Shown in pieces: positions 45,743-53,540 of a stretch of DNA of 64,000 nt. The stretch's first letter is position 1. Each line of letters opens with the position of its first letter. A model generated the notes under the pieces. That model saw nothing but the letters and a program-made list of their open reading frames with translations. It was not told the origin of the DNA and searched no databases. The position numbers were made by a program, and so were the translations under genes. The stretch lies in the NCBI RefSeq assembly GCF_018614095.1, contig NZ_JAGGOY010000024.1, positions 1 through 64,000 of the forward strand. Direction: 5' to 3'. This stretch comes from Streptomyces sp. ISL-87 (GTDB lineage Bacteria > Actinomycetota > Actinomycetes > Streptomycetales > Streptomycetaceae).

Positions 45743-46294
45743 CTAGCGGACCCAGCCCCGGTAGCCCTGGCCGTGGCGCGGGGCACGGGTGGCCGGCTGG
45801 GCCGGTCCGCCGCCGCCCGGCTCCAGGGCGATGGCCACCGCCCGTACGAGCCAGGCGTTCACGGACAGGCCCTCCTGGCCGGCCGCGTCCTCCACCCGGG
45901 CCTTGAGGTGTGCCGGCAGCCGGAAGTTGATGCGGGCCGTGCCCCCCTCGTCGCCGTCGGCGGCGATTGGCGCCATCGGTGCCACTGATGGTGCCACCGC
46001 GGCCGTCACCTGGGCCGCCCCCTCGCCGGGCGCCTCCGGGGCGGGTGGCGCCGTCACGACGAACTCGGGGTCGAGCCCCCGCAGCCGCACGTCCACCGAG
46101 CCTGGTGCCAGTTCGCGGGTGATCTCGTCCGAGGCGGCAGAGAGCGCGTTCAGGAGGGTCAGCCGGGCGGCCGACTCCAGAGGCGCGGTCAGCCGCTCGG
46201 CCAGGGCGCGTGCTTCGTCCCCGCCGGCGCTCGCGGCGACCGCGAGCTCACTGCGGAGGTGATCGACGTAGGGGGTCAGGTCCATGGGAGTCAT
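45743..46294 (-). CDS. Ribbon-helix-helix DNA-binding protein
   Basis: A 183-residue protein. The C-terminal part ARINFRLPAHLKARVEDAAGQEGLSVNAWLVRAVAIAL (about residues 122-159) is a ribbon-helix-helix (HicB/CopG-like) fold; the N-terminal 80 residues are helical, the middle is Ala/Pro-rich. It probably represses its own operon (RHH, DUF4097, DrrAB): the upstream DNA has 10-bp tandem repeats. Start at ATG 46294, with ATG 46285 as an alternative. Confidence 0.8.
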   Translation of the reverse strand: MTPMDLTPYVDHLRSELAVAASAGGDEARALAERLTAPLESAARLTLLNALSAASDEITRELAPGSVDVRLRGLDPEFVVTAPPAPEAPGEGAAQVTAAVAPSVAPMAPIAADGDEGGTARINFRLPAHLKARVEDAAGQEGLSVNAWLVRAVAIALEPGGGGPAQPATRAPRHGQGYRGWVR

Positions 46295-46295
46295 A

Positions 46296-46367
46296 GTGGC
46301 ACCATCATGGCGCCATTGCAAGTCATTGTGGCGCCATGTGGCGCCGTGTGGTGCCATGTGTGGCCAT
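46296..46367. repeat. 10-bp tandem repeats upstream of the RHH gene
   Basis: Four head-to-tail 10-mers at 46328-46367 (gtggcgccat, gtggcgccgt, gtggtgccat, gtgtggccat), preceded by related units gtggcaccat (46296-46305) and atggcgccat (46307-46316). Most units are near-palindromes around ggcgcc. The 10-bp period is about one helical turn, as expected for cooperative RHH dimers along one DNA face. Confidence 0.75.
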
Positions 46368-46376
46368 GGTGGCGTC

Positions 46377-46691
46377 TTCGATGCCGCCACTGGGCGATGG
46401 CCCCTGTTCATCCGCGCACGACTGGACGCATGACTCGACGTTAGGGACCGAGGGCGGCCAGTGCCGCGCCGTCTCCGTGCGTGGGCGGGCGTACGGCGAT
46501 GCCGCGTGGCGGCCGGCCGGTGACGGCGGGGCGCGTGGTGGAGGTAGACCATGCGTTCCCAGGCATCGAACCGGGGGCGCGTCAGTGGCGTCGGCGCGGC
46601 CTTGAGCAGGGCTTCGAGGCTGCCGTCGTGGATGGCCTCGAAGCCGGATCCGACCTCGGTGGCTACGCTGCCGTCATGGCTGACCGAACCG
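46377..46691. other. Gap with no convincing gene
   Basis: A minus-strand frame here ends in a short stretch (EALLKAAPTPLTRPRFDAWERMVYLHHAP) that might be the tail of a decayed gene, but no family is recognised and no start is seen. Nothing else stands out. Confidence 0.4.
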
Positions 46692-47084
46692 CTACGACCA
46701 GAATTCGTCGTGCGCCGCCGGGTCGGTCGTCACCACCCAGCCCTCGGTGATCCGGCCGTCGTCGATGTGGAGGACGAGGGCGTAGTCCATGTCAAGCCTC
46801 TTCCCCTCGCGTGACGCCGTGACGTGGAGCAGGGCGACCGTGTGGTCATCGTTGGCGAGTACGTCGTGGAGCTCCGGGCGGTAGGTGCCACCCGTCAACT
46901 CGAACTCGCGCCCGAACCGGGCGAACGTTTCCTCGCGTCCTCGATACTCGCCCGCCAGGGGGTTCCTGCCCCCGACATGCCACACCACGTCGGGATGGAA
47001 CAACTCGGCCAACGCATCCATGTCGCCCGCCGAGAATGCGGTCATGACACGGTGGAACACGGCGATGTTCGGATGATCGGTCAT
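46692..47084 (-). CDS. SnoaL-like/NTF2-fold protein
   Basis: A 130-residue single-domain protein: NIAVFHRVMTAFSAGDMDALAELFHPDVVWHVGGRNPLAGEYRGREETFARFGREFEL, then HVTASREGKRLDMDYALVLHIDDGRITEGWVV. Typical NTF2-like/SnoaL_2 proteins of this kind include ketosteroid isomerase relatives and proteins of unknown role. The ATG at 47084 follows ggaggcactg, a good Shine-Dalgarno. Monocistronic. Confidence 0.85.
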   Translation of the reverse strand: MTDHPNIAVFHRVMTAFSAGDMDALAELFHPDVVWHVGGRNPLAGEYRGREETFARFGREFELTGGTYRPELHDVLANDDHTVALLHVTASREGKRLDMDYALVLHIDDGRITEGWVVTTDPAAHDEFWS

Positions 47085-47318
47085 CAGTGCCTCCCTGGGC
47101 CTCCTCACGAAGGTAAGTCGGGTGACGGATTGTGACTCGCCGTCGTTACGCCGTCTGGTCGCTCTTACTCCAGACCGGAGACCTTGGCTAGGGACACGGC
47201 GGGCCGCTGCCGCGGATCTCGATGTGATCCTGACGTGCCGTGAACGCGGTCTCGGCGCCCGCTACGCCGAATGCCCGCTTCACTGCTGATCTTCAGATGG
47301 CGGGGTTACGGTCACACC

Positions 47319-49370
47319 GTGCCGAACGTGACCGAGATCCTCAAGCGCCTCGTCATCGGACGGGCCATGCGCAGCGAGGAACTGGGCGAGACGCTGCTGC
47401 CCAAGCGTCTCGCGCTGCCGATCTTCGCCTCGGACCCGCTGTCCTCGGTTGCGTACGCCACGCAGGAGATCCTGCTGGTCCTCACCCTCGGCGGCCTGGC
47501 GTATCTCCACTTCACACCGTGGATCGCGGCCGCGGTCGTCGCGCTGATGACCGTGGTGGTCCTGTCGTACCGCCAGGTGGTCAACGCCTACCCGAGCGGG
47601 GGCGGTTCGTACGAGGTGGCCTCGACCAACCTCGGGCCTTCGTCCGGCCTGGTGGTCGCCGCCTCGCTGCTGGTCGACTACGTGATGACCGTGGCCGTCT
47701 CGGTCGCCTCCGGCGTGGACAACATCATCTCGGCGCTGCCCTCGCTGGCCGACTACAGGGTCGTAATGGCGCTCGGCTTCGTGGCCCTGCTGACGGCGAT
47801 GAACCTGCGCGGCGTGCGCGAGTCGGGGCAGGCCTTCGCCGCCCCCACGTACCTGTTCATCGGCGGCGTACTGGTCATGGTCGGCACCGGTCTGCTGCGC
47901 TATCTCCTCGGCGACGCGCCATTGGCCGAGAGTGCCGCGTACGGCATCACCCCGGAGGAGGGCGACGCGGATCTGATGGGCCTGGCCCTGGTCATGCTCG
48001 TGCTGCGCGCGTTCTCCAGCGGCTGTACGGCCCTGACGGGTGTGGAGGCGATCTCCAACGGGGTACCGGCCTTCCGCAAGCCCAAGTCGAAGAACGCGGC
48101 GGCCACCATGGCCGCGATGGGCATCATCGCGATCACCATGTTCGTCGGTGTCACCACGCTCGCGATCACCGCCAAGGTGCACATCGCCGAGGACGCCTGC
48201 CGGCTCACCGGTCTGACCGGCTGTGAGAGCTACACCCAGCGCACCGTCATCGCCCAGCTGGCCGCAGCCGTCTTCGGCGGCACCGACAGCGTCGGCTTCT
48301 ACTTCATCCAGGCCGTCACCGCCCTGGTCCTCATCCTGGCCGCGAACACCGCCTTCAACGGCTTCCCGCTGCTCGCCTCGATCCTCGCCCAGCACCGCTA
48401 CCTGCCGCGCCAGCTGCACAACCGCGGGGACCGGCTCGCGTTCTCCAACGGCATCCTCGCCCTGGCCATCGTCGCCGGCCTGCTGCTGTGGGGATACAAG
48501 GCCAACGTCACCAGCCTCATCCACCTCTATATCCTCGGCGTCTTCACCTCCTTCACGCTCTCCCAGACCGGCATGGTCCGGCACTGGAACCGCGAACTGC
48601 GCACCGAGACCGACCCGGCCGTGCGCCGCCGCCACCAGCTGGCCCGCGTCATCAACGCCACCGGCGCCTGCATCACCGGCCTTGTCCTGGTGATCGTGCT
48701 CGCCACCAAGTTCACCCAGGGCGCCTGGCTGGCCGTGCTCGCCGCGGTCCTGCTGTGGCTGATGATGCGCGGCATCCGCCGCCACTACGACCAAACCGCC
48801 GCCGAACTCGCCGTCACCGACCCCCGCGCCGAGGGCAAGCTGCCGTCCCGCGTACTTGCGATCGTCCTGGTCTCCACCGTCCACAAGCCGACCCTGCGGG
48901 CCCTGGCCTACGCCCGTGCCTTCCGGCCGGACCAGCTGGAGGCCCTCACCGTCGCCGTGGACCGCGAGAGCCTGGACCGCCTGCGCAGGCAGTGGGAGGA
49001 CTTCGAGATCGAAGTACCGCTGAAGGTCCTCGAATCCCCCTACCGCGAAATCACCAAGCCCGTCGTGGAGTACGTACGCTCCATGCGGCGGGCCGGCCCC
49101 CGCGACGTCGTCGCGGTCTTCATCCCCGAGTACGTCGTCGGTCACTGGTGGGAGAACCTCCTCCACAACCAGTCCGCCCTCTGGCTCAAGAGCCGACTGC
49201 TCTTCACCCCCGGAGTGATGGTGACCAGCGTTCCGTGGCAGCTGACCTCCGCCGCCGTCGCCGACCACGCGGCCGCCCGCGCCCCCGGCTCGGTCCGCCG
49301 CGGGGAACCCCCCAACCCCCCCGAGCACGCCGCCGCCCGCACCGCACCGAAGGGCTCCGCCCGGGACTGA
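47319..49370 (+). CDS. KimA-like APC-superfamily potassium transporter
   Basis: About 683 residues. The N-terminus [46 protein letters not shown], followed by [23 protein letters not shown] and [20 protein letters not shown], closely resembles the YdaO/KimA family (high-affinity K+/H+ symporters), with twelve hydrophobic helices and a 200-residue cytoplasmic C-terminal domain (from about residue 485). In Firmicutes these are shut by c-di-AMP. The GTG at 47319 starts just before the conserved region. Whether this one carries K+ or an amino acid cannot be told from sequence alone. Confidence 0.85.
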   Translation: MPNVTEILKRLVIGRAMRSEELGETLLPKRLALPIFASDPLSSVAYATQEILLVLTLGGLAYLHFTPWIAAAVVALMTVVVLSYRQVVNAYPSGGGSYEVASTNLGPSSGLVVAASLLVDYVMTVAVSVASGVDNIISALPSLADYRVVMALGFVALLTAMNLRGVRESGQAFAAPTYLFIGGVLVMVGTGLLRYLLGDAPLAESAAYGITPEEGDADLMGLALVMLVLRAFSSGCTALTGVEAISNGVPAFRKPKSKNAAATMAAMGIIAITMFVGVTTLAITAKVHIAEDACRLTGLTGCESYTQRTVIAQLAAAVFGGTDSVGFYFIQAVTALVLILAANTAFNGFPLLASILAQHRYLPRQLHNRGDRLAFSNGILALAIVAGLLLWGYKANVTSLIHLYILGVFTSFTLSQTGMVRHWNRELRTETDPAVRRRHQLARVINATGACITGLVLVIVLATKFTQGAWLAVLAAVLLWLMMRGIRRHYDQTAAELAVTDPRAEGKLPSRVLAIVLVSTVHKPTLRALAYARAFRPDQLEALTVAVDRESLDRLRRQWEDFEIEVPLKVLESPYREITKPVVEYVRSMRRAGPRDVVAVFIPEYVVGHWWENLLHNQSALWLKSRLLFTPGVMVTSVPWQLTSAAVADHAAARAPGSVRRGEPPNPPEHAAARTAPKGSARD

Positions 49371-49491
49371 TCCCAGCGGAGGACCCGGCCGGGCTCCCAG
49401 CTTCCGGTTTCGCGTCCGCGTCCGGTTCCGCGCCCGCGTCCCCGTCCGCGGACGCGTTAAGGACGCGTCAGGATTGCGCCCCGCGCGTGCA

Positions 49492-50692
49492 GAATTTATC
49501 GGCTTCGCTGAACGTCGTCGTCATCGCGGTCGGCCTGTGGCAGGTGCTCTCCGAGCCGCACGTCATCGGCGACTGGACGCAGGCGCTGACCGCCGAGCAC
49601 GGCAACCCGATCATGATGGTCGCCATCGCCCTCCTCGTCTTCCCCAAGCTCGCCCTCGGCATGTCCGGGTTCGAGACTGGTGTCGCGGTCATGCCGCACG
49701 TCCAAGGAGACCCGGACGACACCGAAGCCAATCCCGCCGGCCGGATCCGCGACACCAAGAAGGCGACCATCCTGATCCTGTGGTTCGCGGGCTCCTCGGC
49801 CATGGCCGGCCTGCTCAACCTGATGCCGCGCTACCTGCCCCGCTACGGCATGGCCCCGCACTGGGCCCGCGCCCTGCGGCCGATGGTGATCGTGTTCACC
49901 CTCATAGCCTTCCTCGTCACCTGGCTGTTCAACGCCGACGTCGACGCCCAGGGCGGCGCATACGCCACCGGTGTCCTCGTGCTCTTCACCTCCGCCGGCG
50001 TCGCCGTCACCATCGCGGCCCGCCGCGCCGGCCAGCGCGGCTGGACCGTCGCCTTCGCCGCGATCTCCGCCGTGCTGCTCTACACCACCGCGATCAACGT
50101 CGTCGAACGCCCCGACGGCGTGAAGATCGGCGCCTGCTTCATCGCGGGCATCATGGCCCTCTCCCTGCTGTCCCGCCTCGCCCGAGTCTTCGAACTGCGC
50201 GTCACGCACGTGGAGCTCGACGACATGGCGGAACGTTTCATCCGGGACACCGCCAACCGCACGATCCGCTTCATCGCGAACGAGCCCGACAGCCGGGACC
50301 TCGACGAGTACCGGCAGAAGAAGCAGCAGATCCGCGCCGACAACGACATCCCGTCCGAAGACGACGTCATGTTCGTCGAGGTCACCGTCCTGGACGCGTC
50401 CGAGTTCGAATCCGGGCTCCGCGTGCGTGGCGAGGTCCTGCACGATCGCTACCGCGTCCTGACCCTGGAGAGCTCCAGCATCCCCAACGCGCTGGCCGCC
50501 TTCCTCCTGTACGTCCGTGACGAGACCGGGCAGCGCCCCCACATCTACTTCGAGTGGACCGAGGGCAACCCGATGGCCAACTTCCTCCGGCTCTTCCTCT
50601 TCGGCCAGGGCGAGGTCGCCCCCGTCACCCGCGAGGTCATCCGAGAGGCCGAACCGGACCGCTCCCGCCGCCCCCACGTCCACGCCGGCTGA
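49492..50692 (+). pseudogene. APC-superfamily permease, 5'-truncated paralogue
   Basis: About 400 residues from [37 protein letters not shown] through [26 protein letters not shown], six or seven helices, then a 200-residue hydrophilic C-terminal part ([33 protein letters not shown]) to [16 protein letters not shown]. Full relatives have an additional 200-250 N-terminal residues including the first transport helices; these are absent, and no start codon suits the conserved start. The preceding 120 bp are GC-rich and non-coding, with a small inverted repeat (gacgcgt/acgcgtc, 49451-49469). Confidence 0.7.
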
Positions 50693-50802
50693 CGCCAAGG
50701 AGATCCCGCCGCACCCTCGCCTCGATGAGATTGCGGCGGGATTCTCACATCTGTGGCCTCCTCACGAGTCGGCCTCCTTTGGGGGGTGTCTAAACTCCGC
50801 GG

Positions 50803-51030
50803 ATGAGCAACAACCTGCGGTGCACCCATTGCGGCACGACCGGCCTGGAACCCGGCTTCGTCGAGGACGCCGGCCAGAACTCCCGCGGTTACGCCCGCTG
50901 GATCGCCGGCGCCTTGGAGCGGGGTCCCTTCGGCGGCGCCAAGCGGTGGGGGAAGCCCACCTGGCAGATAGACGCCTTCCGCTGCCCCAACTGCGCCCAC
51001 CTCGAACTCTTCGCAGGCACTCGCGCCTGA
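50803..51030 (+). CDS. Small hypothetical zinc-ribbon protein
   Basis: A 75-residue protein with CTHCGTTGLEPGFVEDAGQNSRGYARWIAGALERG and a C-terminal CPNCAHLELFAG: two CxxC pairs, probably one zinc site. Conserved in streptomycetes but without known function. ATG start. Confidence 0.75.
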   Translation: MSNNLRCTHCGTTGLEPGFVEDAGQNSRGYARWIAGALERGPFGGAKRWGKPTWQIDAFRCPNCAHLELFAGTRA

Positions 51031-51255
51031 ACCCCAAGACACCATGGTTGGCCGATGCGGCCGTCGAATTCGGCCCTGCCGTACGGGGTGTCGCGGCCGG
51101 GGCCGGACGGGCAGACACGCGGGGCTCTTCGAGCCGAACTGCCCTCTGGCTCAAGGGGGCTGACCCTATGATGGGCGCATGCATCGTTCGTCATGTCTGA
51201 GCTGGTGGCGCTCCGGGTAGGAGCGGCCGCCTTTCACGCATGACCGGGCCGTCGG

Positions 51256-51333
51256 ATGGATGGCCTTTTGAGTCCCTGGAGCCAGGGTTCGGGCCACCTT
51301 GACGGTGAGACCAACCACCAGGAGACCTTGTGA
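51256..51333 (+). promoter_or_regulatory. Possible leader ORF overlapping the trpS start
   Basis: An ATG at 51256 opens a 25-codon frame with one Trp codon (codon 8) that ends with a TGA overlapping the trpS GTG (GTGA). The Trp codon lies in a small hairpin (ccctggagccaggg, 51274-51287). It could couple or attenuate translation according to tryptophanyl-tRNA supply. There is no clear Shine-Dalgarno for the short frame, so confidence is low. Confidence 0.3.
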
Positions 51334-52442
51334 ACACCACCCCCGTGACCGTGAGCCCCGAAGCCTCCGCCGCAGGCACCCCCGCCGACACGCTCGGGAC
51401 ATCTGCCGCGCAGGCCCGCAGCGCGGCGCTCGAAGAGCTGATCCTCAAGGATCCCGGACAGTTCCGCGTGCTGACCGGCGACCGCCCCACCGGCCGCCTG
51501 CACCTGGGGCACTACTTCGGCACACTGCACAACCGCGTACGTCTCCAGAACCTGGGCGTGGAGATGTTCGTGATCATCGCGGACTACCAGGTCCTGACCG
51601 ACCGCGATGTGGCGGACAACCTGACCGAGCACGTCGAGGAACTCGTCCTGGACTACCTCGCCATCGGCGTGGACCCGGCACGCACCACGATCTTCACGCA
51701 CAGCGCCATCCCCGCCCTCAACCAGCTGATGCTGCCCTTCCTCAGCCTCGTCTCGGTCGCCGAGCTCAACCGCAACCCCACCGTCAAGGACGAGATCACC
51801 CACTCGCGGCAGTCCGCCGTCAGCGGCCTCATGTTCACCTACCCCGTCCACCAGGCCGCCGACATCCTCTTCTGCAAGGGCAATCTGGTCCCCGTCGGCC
51901 AGGACCAGCTCCCGCACCTCGAACTCACCCGCACGATCGCCCGCCGCTTCAACGACCGCTACGGCAACGGCACCGCCGTTTTCCCCCAGCCCGATGCCCT
52001 CCTGTCGAGCGCACCGCTCCTGCTCGGCACGGACGGCACCAAGATGAGCAAGAGCCGCGGCAATGCCGTCAGCCTGTCCGCCGACGCCGACGAGACCGCC
52101 CGCCTGCTCAAGGGCGCCAAGACCGACGCCGAGCGCCACATCACTTACGACCCGGCCACCCGCCCCGAGGTGTCCTCCCTCCTCCTGTTGGCAGCCCTCT
52201 GTCAGAACCGAACCCCCCAGCAGGTGGCCGACGACATCGGCTCCGCGGGAGCCGCCGCGCTGAAGAAGACCGTGACCGAGGCGGTCAATGAGTACCTGGC
52301 CCCGATCAGGGCCCGCCGGGCCGAGTACGCGCAGGACCGCGCCTTCCTCCGCCAGACGCTGCGCGAAGGCAACGAGCGGGCGCGAGCGGTGGCCGACGCC
52401 ACGCTCGCCGAGGTCCGTAGCGCCATGAACAGTCACTACTGA
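51330..52442 (+). CDS. trpS: Second tryptophanyl-tRNA synthetase, probable self-resistance
   Basis: A 370-residue class I synthetase that charges tRNA-Trp. Motifs: GDRPTGRLHLGHYFG (HIGH-type, residues 50-64), the SRQSAVSGLMFTYPVHQAADIL block, VPVGQDQLPHLELTRTIARRFN, and GTDGTKMSKSRGN (KMSKS at 238-242). It has about 35 extra N-terminal residues. Inducible or extra TrpRS enzymes in Streptomyces give resistance to TrpRS inhibitors such as indolmycin. Here it lies directly upstream of a cluster whose product should be such an inhibitor. GTG start with aggag upstream; a strong terminator follows, so it is a separate transcription unit. Confidence 0.93.
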   Translation: MNTTPVTVSPEASAAGTPADTLGTSAAQARSAALEELILKDPGQFRVLTGDRPTGRLHLGHYFGTLHNRVRLQNLGVEMFVIIADYQVLTDRDVADNLTEHVEELVLDYLAIGVDPARTTIFTHSAIPALNQLMLPFLSLVSVAELNRNPTVKDEITHSRQSAVSGLMFTYPVHQAADILFCKGNLVPVGQDQLPHLELTRTIARRFNDRYGNGTAVFPQPDALLSSAPLLLGTDGTKMSKSRGNAVSLSADADETARLLKGAKTDAERHITYDPATRPEVSSLLLLAALCQNRTPQQVADDIGSAGAAALKKTVTEAVNEYLAPIRARRAEYAQDRAFLRQTLREGNERARAVADATLAEVRSAMNSHY

Positions 52443-52449
52443 AGCAGCC

Positions 52450-52478
52450 CCCCGGCCCGGTGAGACACCGGGCCGGGG
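52450..52478 (+). terminator. Hairpin terminator after trpS
   Basis: Perfect 13-bp arms (ccccggcccggtg, 52450-52462, and its complement 52466-52478) with a 3-nt loop and a T/C-rich tail (tctccctttcct). It separates trpS from the following operon. Confidence 0.85.
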
Positions 52479-52596
52479 TCTCCCTTTCCTCGAGCGCCCC
52501 TCCAGGCACCTTTGAGATTCCTTCGAGGATCTCGGCACACGCTTGGTTCCAGTCCCGTTCGACGGGACACCGAGGCAAACGGAGGGTGAGGCGCAG

Positions 52597-53247
52597 GTGA
52601 CAGGCATGGAAAAGGATCTGTTCGGCGATCTGCCGGCGACCGTCCGATTTGAAACCGAACCTGCCAGACGTTTCCTCAGCGATGCTGTGCAGGAATACCA
52701 AAAGTGTCTGGACAGTCGCGACACCGACGGAGTACCCAGCCATCTGCCGCGTGCGTCAGGTCTGCTGTTCGGGCAGGCGAACGGTGACGAAATAACGATC
52801 AGCGACATCGAGTTCGTGCCGAACGTCCGCGACAGCGACGAGAGCGTCATGTCGGAATTCGAAGGCGCCATCGCCCCGCAGTTCGGTGATGTGTACAGGA
52901 ACCCGAAGCGAGGATTCTGGTCCGACGACAAGGGCGTCCTGCAGGCGATCAAGCATCAGTCTGCGAAAGGCCTGGACCTGATGGGGTCCATCCATTCACA
53001 TCCGAACTGGCATGAAATCGGCCCGCCGCACGAGCGGTACCAGGAGCTGAGTGCGCATCCGACGCAGATGGACGACTACCTCTTCGGTCAATCGTGCTGG
53101 CCCGTGAATGTGATCTGGTACGTCCATCAGAGCGGTGGTGGCATCGCGCACCAGGTAGCGGGCTGGAGGCCCGGACCGGAGGAATGCGACAGGCTTTCCA
53201 TACAGATTCCGGCGACGATCCGTGACGAATTCAACGTGGAGGTATGA
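52597..53247 (+). CDS. JAMM/MPN-family protein, probable sulfurtransferase/protease for the sulfur carrier
   Basis: A 216-residue MPN-fold protein. The metal-binding core is GSIHSHPNW (His 133 and 135) and, further on, AHPTQMDDYL (Thr 156, Asp 159). The gap between these is about 13 residues longer than in typical JAMM enzymes, and the usual Glu before the GLLFG strand is not seen (PRASGLLFG). Relatives cut extra residues from ubiquitin-like sulfur carriers; a relative in the chuangxinmycin pathway is reported to act as a deubiquitinase-like sulfurtransferase. The neighbour encodes such a carrier with a masked Gly-Gly. I start at the GTG at 52597, with ggagg upstream; ATG at 52606 is an alternative. 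Confidence 0.85.
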   Translation: MTGMEKDLFGDLPATVRFETEPARRFLSDAVQEYQKCLDSRDTDGVPSHLPRASGLLFGQANGDEITISDIEFVPNVRDSDESVMSEFEGAIAPQFGDVYRNPKRGFWSDDKGVLQAIKHQSAKGLDLMGSIHSHPNWHEIGPPHERYQELSAHPTQMDDYLFGQSCWPVNVIWYVHQSGGGIAHQVAGWRPGPEECDRLSIQIPATIRDEFNVEV

Positions 53248-53250
53248 ATC

Positions 53251-53532
53251 ATGGCCGATGTCAAACTGCCCGCAGCGTTCCACGTGCTGACCGGCGGACG
53301 GAAGAAGCTGCCGGTCGAGGGTGACAGCGTCCGGGAGGTGCTCGTCGGTCTGGACCGGGAGTGTCCCGGTGTCCTCGACCGACTCATGGACAAGGAAGGG
53401 TCGGTGAAGCGCTACGTCAACGTCTATCGGAACGACAGCGACATCAGGGAGCTCGCGGGCCTCGAAACGACCGTGGCGAACGACGACGTCATCTGGATAG
53501 TGCCGGCCGTAGCCGGTGGCAGCGGAGCCTAG
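53251..53532 (+). CDS. Ubiquitin-like sulfur carrier (MoaD/ThiS type) with masked C-terminus
   Basis: A 93-residue beta-grasp protein: VKLPAAFHVLTGGRKKLPVEGDSVREVLVGLD, then VNVYRNDSDIRELAGLETTVANDDVIWIVPAVAGG-SGA. The thiocarboxylate-forming Gly-Gly (89-90) is followed by three extra residues, Ser-Gly-Ala, which must be removed before the carrier can be activated and loaded with sulfur. That is the expected job of the JAMM protein 3 bp upstream. No E1-like (MoeB/ThiF) activating enzyme is encoded in the window, so a housekeeping one would serve. Confidence 0.93.
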   Translation: MADVKLPAAFHVLTGGRKKLPVEGDSVREVLVGLDRECPGVLDRLMDKEGSVKRYVNVYRNDSDIRELAGLETTVANDDVIWIVPAVAGGSGA

Positions 53533-53540
53533 GAGTCGAG

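Noticed and set aside
47085..47318. Possible c-di-AMP (ydaO) riboswitch before the KimA-like gene
   Set aside because: The conserved ydaO core sequences are not present. The region shows no long-range pairing that I could defend.
47280..49328. 682-residue minus-strand open frame opposite the KimA-like gene
   Set aside because: Composition is dominated by Gly, Asp, Glu, Arg and Val, as expected from the complement of GC-biased codons. The plus-strand protein has clear transport motifs.
49496..50698. 400-residue minus-strand open frame opposite the truncated permease
   Set aside because: It is the antisense shadow of a recognisable permease, with no independent evidence.
51034..51329. T-box riboswitch before trpS
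   Set aside because: I could not find the T-box consensus or a matching specifier loop. Only a short hairpin and a short ORF are seen.
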